Below are positions 13,681 to 18,125 of a stretch of DNA of 18,125 nucleotides, one piece after another (the stretch's first letter is position 1; each line of letters begins with the position of its first letter). Origin of the DNA: Chthoniobacter sp. GTDB lineage: Bacteria > Verrucomicrobiota > Verrucomicrobiia > Chthoniobacterales > Chthoniobacteraceae. The translations under genes and the position numbers were made by a program. Below the pieces are notes generated by a model that searched no databases, had not been told where the DNA came from, and was given only the letters and a program-made list of their open reading frames with translations. Location: positions 1 through 18,125 of the forward strand of contig JANXWQ010000380.1 of NCBI GenBank assembly GCA_025351065.1, in the 5' to 3' direction.

Positions 13681-14738
13681 CGCACGGCCCGCACCCGCAC
13701 CGGCAGACCGTCGTTGATCGAGCCGATCTGGGGCAGCAGCGCACGGGCAGCGTTGGGCGGATCGGCAGGCTGGAGTTTCATTTCCATTTCCGCGCCGCCG
13801 CGGCTGACGCGGACGAGCACGTCATCGTCGGCGGTGAGGAAAAAGGAGGCGTCGAGCACGTCTTCGGCGGCGGCGATTTTGCGTTCGCCGATTTGCAGCA
13901 GCACGTCGCCGGGAAGCAGGCCGGCCTTTTGCGCGGGCGCATCGGCGGTGACCTCATCGATCTGCGCGGTGGAGCCGGCCACGGCGGCGTCGGCCACTTT
14001 CACCTGCACGCCGATCCAGCCGGGATGCGCCTCGCGGAAGCGCGTGAAATCCATGCGCACTTTTTCCGCCGCCTCGATGGGCAGGACGAAGGACGCGCTG
14101 CCCGCGTCGAGCATGCTGATGAGGATGCCGACGACTTCGCCCTGCAGGTTGAGCAGCGGCGCTCCGCCTTCGCCGCGTTGCACGGGCACGTTGGCGCGGA
14201 TGTGGGTGGTGGCAAAGTAGCGCCCGAGATATTTCAAATCGAAGCCGCCGACGATGCCGAAGGACGGCGTGAGCGCCAGCTCGCGCGGGTAGCCGAGCGC
14301 GATGACCGGCGAGGCAATGGCGAGGTCGCGCGCTTTGCCGAAAGTGAGGAAAGGCGTCTCGGCAGCGATTTTCAAAATAGCGATGCCGCTGCGCTGGTCG
14401 CTGACGAGCCGCGTGGCCGGATGCTGCGCGCCGCGGAAGTGAACGGTGATGTCCTGCGATTCGCCGCCGACGCTGTAGGAGGTGTAGAGCGTGCCGTTCG
14501 GGTCGATGAAAAAGCCAGTGCCGGCCAGCCGGCCGTTGGCGTCCGTGGCTTCGATGCGCACGACGGCGCTGCCGCTGCCGTGGTAAATGGCCTGCACCTG
14601 CTGCCCGATGGCCGCGAGCACTTTGCCCGGCTCCTCATCCGCTGCGAAAACGCGGGCGACGCCAAGCAGCGCGCCGCACGCCGCGAGCGCGAAGCGCTTT
14701 GGCCGCAGCTTAGAAATTAAATGAAGACGACGGCTCAT
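13677..14738 (-). CDS. HtrA-like PDZ protein with degenerate protease site (candidate pseudoprotease)
   Basis: A 353-residue exported protein: signal sequence or anchor (about 14-33), a trypsin-like HtrA fold (about 45-225) and one PDZ domain (about 240-325, with AQKAGLLPGDVLLQIGERKI). The HtrA landmarks align well with DegP, but the catalytic residues do not survive. The TNNHV histidine is Ser89 (in LYTSYSVG), the SDIALL aspartate is Gly118 (SGIAIL), and the GNSGG serine is Gly191 (in QRGEGGAPLLNL). The surrounding backbone motifs GTGFFIDPNG and LLNLQGEVVGI are kept, which argues for selection on the fold rather than decay. Its start overlaps the end of the probable anti-sigma gene by 29 nt, so it belongs to the sigma operon. 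A peptide-binding or regulatory role in envelope stress is inferred. Confidence 0.85.
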   Translation of the reverse strand: MSRRLHLISKLRPKRFALAACGALLGVARVFAADEEPGKVLAAIGQQVQAIYHGSGSAVVRIEATDANGRLAGTGFFIDPNGTLYTSYSVGGESQDITVHFRGAQHPATRLVSDQRSGIAILKIAAETPFLTFGKARDLAIASPVIALGYPRELALTPSFGIVGGFDLKYLGRYFATTHIRANVPVQRGEGGAPLLNLQGEVVGILISMLDAGSASFVLPIEAAEKVRMDFTRFREAHPGWIGVQVKVADAAVAGSTAQIDEVTADAPAQKAGLLPGDVLLQIGERKIAAAEDVLDASFFLTADDDVLVRVSRGGAEMEMKLQPADPPNAARALLPQIGSINDGLPVRVRAVR

Positions 14739-15192
14739 AACTCACAGGCCGGGCATCCATGATGTAGCGCGGCTGATGCCCCACCGGAGCGAATCCGGGC
14801 GAAGTCACGGGCAGCGCGGGCGCGTCGAGTTTGGGCGCGGCGTTGGCGGCGAGAGAGAGGATTTTTTCCTCGGCGACGGGCGCGGGCTTTGCGGTGGTGG
14901 CAATGAAGCCGCCCTGCGTGTTTCCGCTGTTTCCACCCGGCGTCATCAGCCCGATGGCGCCGACGCCGACCACCAGCACTGCGGCCAGCGCGCCCGCGTA
15001 CGAGAGGTGCCCCATGCTGTGCTCGCTGAAAAACGTCTGCACGCGCTCGGCGGCGATTTTCCACAGCGGACGGCGCAGCAGCTCGGTGCGCTGGCGGTGG
15101 TGGATGTCGCGCAGCAGCCCGTCGAAATAGCCCTCGGGCGGCTGCTCGAAACGCTTGAGGCGAAGAAGGGCGGTGAGTTGTTCGTCGGTCAT
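14710..15192 (-). CDS. Probable anti-sigma factor, single membrane span
   Basis: A 160-residue protein. The N-terminal cytoplasmic part (about 1-60) is charged and helical (MTDEQLTALLRLKRFEQPPE, then YFDGLLRDIHHRQR). One membrane helix follows (about 64-83, SYAGALAAVLVVGVGAIGL), and then a periplasmic Ala/Pro-rich tail ending SYEPSSSFNF. Topology, size and its place 16 nt behind an ECF sigma gene fit an anti-sigma factor that holds the sigma at the membrane. There is no zinc-binding HxxxCxxC motif, so it is not of the ZAS class, and I recognise no family by sequence. The following HtrA-like gene overlaps its end. The anti-sigma role rests on context and topology. Confidence 0.7.
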   Translation of the reverse strand: MTDEQLTALLRLKRFEQPPEGYFDGLLRDIHHRQRTELLRRPLWKIAAERVQTFFSEHSMGHLSYAGALAAVLVVGVGAIGLMTPGGNSGNTQGGFIATTAKPAPVAEEKILSLAANAAPKLDAPALPVTSPGFAPVGHQPRYIMDARPVSYEPSSSFNF

Positions 15193-15208
15193 TGGGGTCA
15201 GCTTCGGG

Positions 15209-15793
15209 TTAATGAAATTCGGTGAGAAAATTCTGCAACTGGCGGTGCGCGTAAAACAGCCGCGAGCGCACCGTGCCTTCGGAAATGCCGAGGATTTTCG
15301 CGATCTCGGCGTGCGGCATTCCTTGGATGTCGAACATGGTCACGACCGCGCGGTGATCATGGGACAGCTTCTGCATGGACTCGTTCAGCCTTTTCTGCAG
15401 CTCGCTGAGGTCGGCCTCGCGCACCGGCGTACTCGCGGCGGTCAGCTCGATGAACTCTTTGTCGTTTTGAATGTTCGCGTCGATGTCATCGAGGCTGAGG
15501 TGAAAGCGGCGGCCGCGCTTTTTGAGGAAGTTGATCGTCATGTTCGCGCCGATCGAGTGCATCCAGGTGTAGAAGGAGGACTTGCCGCGGAAGCCCGTGA
15601 TGGAGCGAAACGCTTTTGACCAAATGTCCTGCAGCAGGTCATTGGTGTCCTCGTGGTTCGAGGTCATGTGATAGACGAGGCCGTAAAGGCGCGGGCTGTA
15701 TTTGACGATGAGTTCGTCAAACGCCGCGGGGTCGCCCGCCTGGGTGCGGGCGATCAGCTCGTCGTCTTGCTTGCGGCTCTGTTCGTCCTGCAT
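15209..15793 (-). CDS. ECF RNA polymerase sigma factor (sigma-E type)
   Basis: A 194-residue sigma-70 family factor with only regions 2 and 4. Region 2 (about 24-92) contains AFDELIVKYSPRLYGLVYHM, DTNDLLQDIWSKAFRSI and FYTWMHSIGANMTINFLKKR, covering the core-binding and -10 recognition helices. Region 4 (about 137-190) contains LSHDHRAVVTMFDIQGMP followed by the helix-turn-helix HAEIAKILGISEGTVRSRL. The ATG at 15793 is chosen because family proteins start just before this DDELIARTQAGD segment; an in-frame ATG at 15898 would add 35 proline-rich residues. It leads an operon with a probable anti-sigma gene (16 nt) and an HtrA-like gene. Autoregulation is likely for this class, but no clear promoter with an ECF-type -35 could be fixed upstream. 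Confidence 0.94.
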   Translation of the reverse strand: MQDEQSRKQDDELIARTQAGDPAAFDELIVKYSPRLYGLVYHMTSNHEDTNDLLQDIWSKAFRSITGFRGKSSFYTWMHSIGANMTINFLKKRGRRFHLSLDDIDANIQNDKEFIELTAASTPVREADLSELQKRLNESMQKLSHDHRAVVTMFDIQGMPHAEIAKILGISEGTVRSRLFYAHRQLQNFLTEFH

Positions 15794-15969
15794 CGTCCGG
15801 GGCTTGGTAACAGGCCGCGCGGTGGTTGGGAATGGCGATTGCGCCGGCGCGGGCCAGACGACGGAACCGGGCGAGGGAAAGGCAAGCGCAATGGACATGC
15901 GGAGAAGCCAGACACGCGCGCGGCGCGGATGTTCAAAATTTCGGGCGCGGTAGGGACCAAATCTGCCAC
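15794..15969 (-). promoter_or_regulatory. Leader region of the sigma operon
   Basis: A 176-nt gap between the amidase stop and the sigma start, expected to hold the sigma-operon promoter. I see TTGAAC-like and other loose matches (around 15930-15940) but no -35/-10 pair good enough to name. The frame upstream of the sigma start stays open for 35 codons and is proline-rich, which looks like non-coding leader. Confidence 0.25.
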
Positions 15970-17244
15970 CTATTTTTTTTCTGCCCGCAGCGGCGCGTAG
16001 TAGTCGCGGAGGCCGGCGACGACGGCGTCGGCGTACTCGCGGTAGAGGCTGCGCCGGGGCTCGCCGGCGATGGGGAATTCGCCGTCGTAATCGCCGGCCT
16101 GCACGCGCTCCCAGACGGGTTCGCTATTCATCACGTAGGGTTCGAGAAAGACGACGGGCGCTTGGTAAAGGCGGTTGGCGAGGAGATTGCGCGCCCACAC
16201 GAAACCGCTCACGCCGGTGCGGATAGCGTTGCCGGTGGTGTAGGCGTAGGGCGGCAGTTTGGTCGCAGTGGCGAGGGCGGTGGCGACGGATTCGGAGGCC
16301 GCGAGTTCCTCGGCGTAGGAGCGGTTGAGCAGCTTCACGAGCATCTCATAGCGCTGGTCGTCGTAGCGCAACTCGCCCGCGGAGTAGCAGCCGTGGACGA
16401 TGACGTGGAGATGGTTGCGCGGCACGAACTCGGGCCGCATCGGATCGCCCCAAGCCTCGGCGTTGAAGTGCAGGCAGACGATGATGTCGGGCTGGAGTTT
16501 GTCATTCACGAGCGCGGCGCGCTGGCGGATTTCCGCGTTGCGGTAAAAGAGCAGTTCACTCTCGGCCTGCACGGTTTGCGCGCGGCCGGGGTCGTTTGGG
16601 CCGTCGTAGTTTTCGCGCGGCGTCTCGACGCCTTGGATCGCCAGTTCCGCGCGCGCGGTGGCGCGTAGTGCCTCGGGTCGCAGCGGGGTCGTCGGCTCCA
16701 GCGCGTCGCGCACACTCGTGACCTCCGCGCCGAGTTCGCGCAGCTTGGGCACGATCAGTTTCGCCACGCGCAGGGTCATTTCGCCCTCGACCACTGGCCG
16801 CGATTCGCCGACTTGCAAAAACCGCTCCTCCATCTTCGCCCACGCGCCGCCGAGATGCCCCGGATCGAGCGCAATGCGCAGCCCGGTGAGCGGCTTGTCC
16901 GCAGGCGCGGCGGGCAGTTCCGCCGCGGATCGCCACGCGCGCTGCACGGGTTTCGCCGACGCGGCATCTTTGGCAAAACGCAGCCGGAATTCCGCCACCG
17001 GCGTAAGCATCGTCTTGATGACGGCCTCGTCTTCCGCGACCTCCACCATCCCGCGCGCCGCGCCGCCCGGTGCATAAATTGTGTCGAGCAGCCGCGCGAA
17101 TTCCTCCCGTGTGATCGTTTCCTGAAACGCTTCGAGCCGCGTCCAGTCCGGCTTTTCCCCCAGCGCGCTGAGCCGCTGCGCCGCGGCGGAAAAAGTCAGC
17201 GCGGCGAGCGCGAGGCAGGTGGAAAAAAAACGGCGGTAAGGCAT
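15970..17244 (-). CDS. Exported zinc N-acetylmuramoyl-L-alanine amidase (Amidase_3)
   Basis: Peptidoglycan hydrolase that cuts the bond between N-acetylmuramic acid and L-alanine. The 424-residue protein has a signal peptide (MPYRRFFSTCLALAALTFSA), an N-terminal region of about 100 residues with no recognised domain, and an Amidase_3 catalytic domain (about 120-415). The expected zinc ligands and catalytic residues are present: His130 (IALDPGHLGG), Glu153 (VVEGEMTLRVAKLI), His259 (IIVCLHFNA) and the late glutamate Glu368 (PVVFLEPYVM). The catalytic domain is longer than in AmiC, with an insertion of about 40 residues between the second and third motifs (LRPEALRATARAE to NAEIRQRAAL) and another after His259. 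The ATG at 17244 begins the signal peptide; an in-frame ATG at 17292 adds only polar residues. It lies behind a small membrane-anchored gene on the same strand. Confidence 0.85.
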   Translation of the reverse strand: MPYRRFFSTCLALAALTFSAAAQRLSALGEKPDWTRLEAFQETITREEFARLLDTIYAPGGAARGMVEVAEDEAVIKTMLTPVAEFRLRFAKDAASAKPVQRAWRSAAELPAAPADKPLTGLRIALDPGHLGGAWAKMEERFLQVGESRPVVEGEMTLRVAKLIVPKLRELGAEVTSVRDALEPTTPLRPEALRATARAELAIQGVETPRENYDGPNDPGRAQTVQAESELLFYRNAEIRQRAALVNDKLQPDIIVCLHFNAEAWGDPMRPEFVPRNHLHVIVHGCYSAGELRYDDQRYEMLVKLLNRSYAEELAASESVATALATATKLPPYAYTTGNAIRTGVSGFVWARNLLANRLYQAPVVFLEPYVMNSEPVWERVQAGDYDGEFPIAGEPRRSLYREYADAVVAGLRDYYAPLRAEKK

Positions 17245-17301
17245 CACGCGCGCGAGCCTTTCACAAAAAGCCCGGGGGGGCGACAGCCGCAATGCCGGCG
17301 C

Positions 17302-17802
17302 CTAGGACGCGGGTGCCGCGGACTTGGGCGCGGGCGGGCGCACGCGCTCCATCACGTCGGTTTCCTCGGGCTTCACCCACGCGCCGCCGCCCTGGTACTC
17401 GATGCCCACATTGCCATTCTGAATGCGCGCGACATTCACCTCGGTGCCCGCGTTGACCATAACTTTGCCGACCTCCTTGCCGCCCACGACGGCGGGAATC
17501 TGCACCGCCTTTTTCAGCCGCACCGTGCGCGGCCACGCGGTCGGGTCGGCGGCGAGCTTCTCGAAAGTCATGGGCACCGCGGGCGCGGGCGCGGCGGCGG
17601 GCGAGCCGTCGGCGGCAGACGCCTCCGGCGAACCCTCGGCGGGCGCGGGCACGAAGCGCCCGAGCAGGCCTTTCATAAATGGCATTTTCTGATCCATGAA
17701 GTCGCGTGAGCCCTGCACTTTCACGTAACTCACACACACGACCACGGCCAGCACGGCCAGCAGCAGCAGCAGTCTTACAACACTCGATCCGGATTGTTTC
17801 AT
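17302..17802 (-). CDS. Membrane-anchored small protein with SH3-like C-terminal domain
   Basis: A 166-residue protein I cannot name. MKQSGSSVVR is followed by one strong hydrophobic helix (about 8-27, LLLLLAVLAVVVCVSYV), a low-complexity Ala/Pro/Glu/Ser linker (about 50-77), and a compact C-terminal domain (about 90-155) of short beta strands: TVRLKKAVQIPAVVGGKEVG, KVMVNAGTEVNVARIQNGNV, GIEYQGGGAWVKPEETDV. This strand pattern resembles bacterial SH3-like folds, which often bind cell wall, and the amidase gene next to it fits, but this is inference. It lies between the PafA/Dop-like gene (92 nt upstream) and the amidase (57 nt downstream), all on one strand. Confidence 0.7.
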   Translation of the reverse strand: MKQSGSSVVRLLLLLAVLAVVVCVSYVKVQGSRDFMDQKMPFMKGLLGRFVPAPAEGSPEASAADGSPAAAPAPAVPMTFEKLAADPTAWPRTVRLKKAVQIPAVVGGKEVGKVMVNAGTEVNVARIQNGNVGIEYQGGGAWVKPEETDVMERVRPPAPKSAAPAS

Positions 17803-17894
17803 GGGAGGCTCTTTCTATTTGGTTTTGGAAAGCTGGGCGCTGCATAGCCGGGCGTCGCGGGCCGTGTCACGCGGAAAATGCGCGGGCATTTTCC

Positions 17895-18125
17895 TCACCC
17901 CACAAACTCCCCCACGCGCGCTTCGTAGGTGTCGAAGGGGTCGGGCATGGCGAGCTGGTTCGTGGTGTCGAGGGCGATGGCGTCCCAGTTGATAACGTAG
18001 GGCACTTCGCGCTTTTGGAAAAGCGCGACGGCCAGGCCGCGGCCATGCGCGCGGGTGTCGGCGGGCGGGGTGCGCACGGCCTCGGGGCGGGCGGCGCGGG
18101 CGTTGAATTCGCCGATGGCCCGCGC
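17895..18125 (-). CDS. PafA/Dop-like ligase, C-terminal end (runs off the right edge)
   Basis: Only the last 76 residues are visible; the open frame continues past the right edge, so the GTG at 18077 is not taken as the start. The segment PPADTRAHGRGLAVALF, then PYVINWDAIALD, and finally MPDPFDTYEARVGEFVG matches from memory the C-terminal pattern of Pup ligase PafA and depupylase Dop ('P..TRA..RG', '(V/I).W....L.', 'DPF.....RV..L'). These glutamine-synthetase-like enzymes attach or remove a small protein tag (Pup, or UBact in some Gram-negatives) for proteasomal degradation. Catalytic residues lie outside the window, so ligase versus deamidase cannot be decided, and no tag or proteasome gene is visible here. 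Downstream are the SH3-like and amidase genes. Confidence 0.72.
   Translation of the reverse strand, partial: ARAIGEFNARAARPEAVRTPPADTRAHGRGLAVALFQKREVPYVINWDAIALDTTNQLAMPDPFDTYEARVGEFVG

Noticed and set aside
12984..14720. 578-codon plus-strand open frame spanning der and the HtrA-like gene
   Set aside because: It runs out of frame through der and then antisense through the next gene. Both real genes are well supported.
13677..14738. Annotation as an active DegP/DegQ serine protease
   Set aside because: All three triad positions are substituted in the motif alignment, so an active protease call would be misleading.
15972..15981. Run of T residues as a terminator
   Set aside because: The run belongs to the final lysine codons and stop region of the amidase on the minus strand, and no hairpin precedes it in the right orientation.

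Overview
The window is a high-GC chromosomal stretch, dense with genes, with mostly short gaps and few recognisable Shine-Dalgarno sites. Several features together suggest a Verrucomicrobia-like bacterium, or a relative in the PVC group: an ECF sigma/anti-sigma/HtrA-like operon, CHASE2 and FecR proteins, a small protein of a type I associate with Planctomycetes and Verrucomicrobia, dispersed palindromic repeats between genes, and a PafA/Dop-like protein at the right edge. This placement is inferred from gene content; no rRNA or marker phylogeny is available. I see no tRNA, rRNA, CRISPR array or transposase.

Left block (1-4655, all minus strand). Read in the direction of transcription it carries a beta-CASP type metallo-beta-lactamase nuclease, a secreted NHL/beta-propeller protein, homoserine dehydrogenase (hom), a small conserved protein, and threonine synthase (thrC, cut by the window edge). 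hom, the small gene and thrC form a threonine biosynthesis operon.

Repeat-flanked insert (4644-6240). Two hypothetical membrane-anchored proteins with visibly lower GC lie between two direct copies of a 65-bp repeat (63/65 identical). The right copy sits in a patchwork of hairpins and other repeat modules. The left copy covers the start codon of the nuclease gene.

Signalling block (6241-11508). A CHASE2 adenylate/guanylate cyclase is followed on the same strand by a second CHASE2 protein with no output domain. Diverging from them is a pair encoding a secreted FecR-domain protein and a small outer-membrane beta-barrel. I propose that these four genes form an envelope-sensing cyclic-nucleotide module.

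Housekeeping pair (11544-13680, plus strand). A CDP-alcohol phosphatidyltransferase (pgsA-like) is followed 4 nt later by the ribosome-assembly GTPase der.

Envelope-stress operon (15793-13677, minus strand). It encodes an ECF sigma factor, a single-span probable anti-sigma protein and an HtrA-like PDZ protein. The third protein appears to have lost all three catalytic-triad residues, which makes it a candidate pseudoprotease.

Right edge (15970-18125, minus strand). In order of transcription: the C-terminus of a PafA/Dop-like ligase (Pup or UBact conjugation), a membrane-anchored small protein, and a zinc N-acetylmuramoyl-L-alanine amidase.
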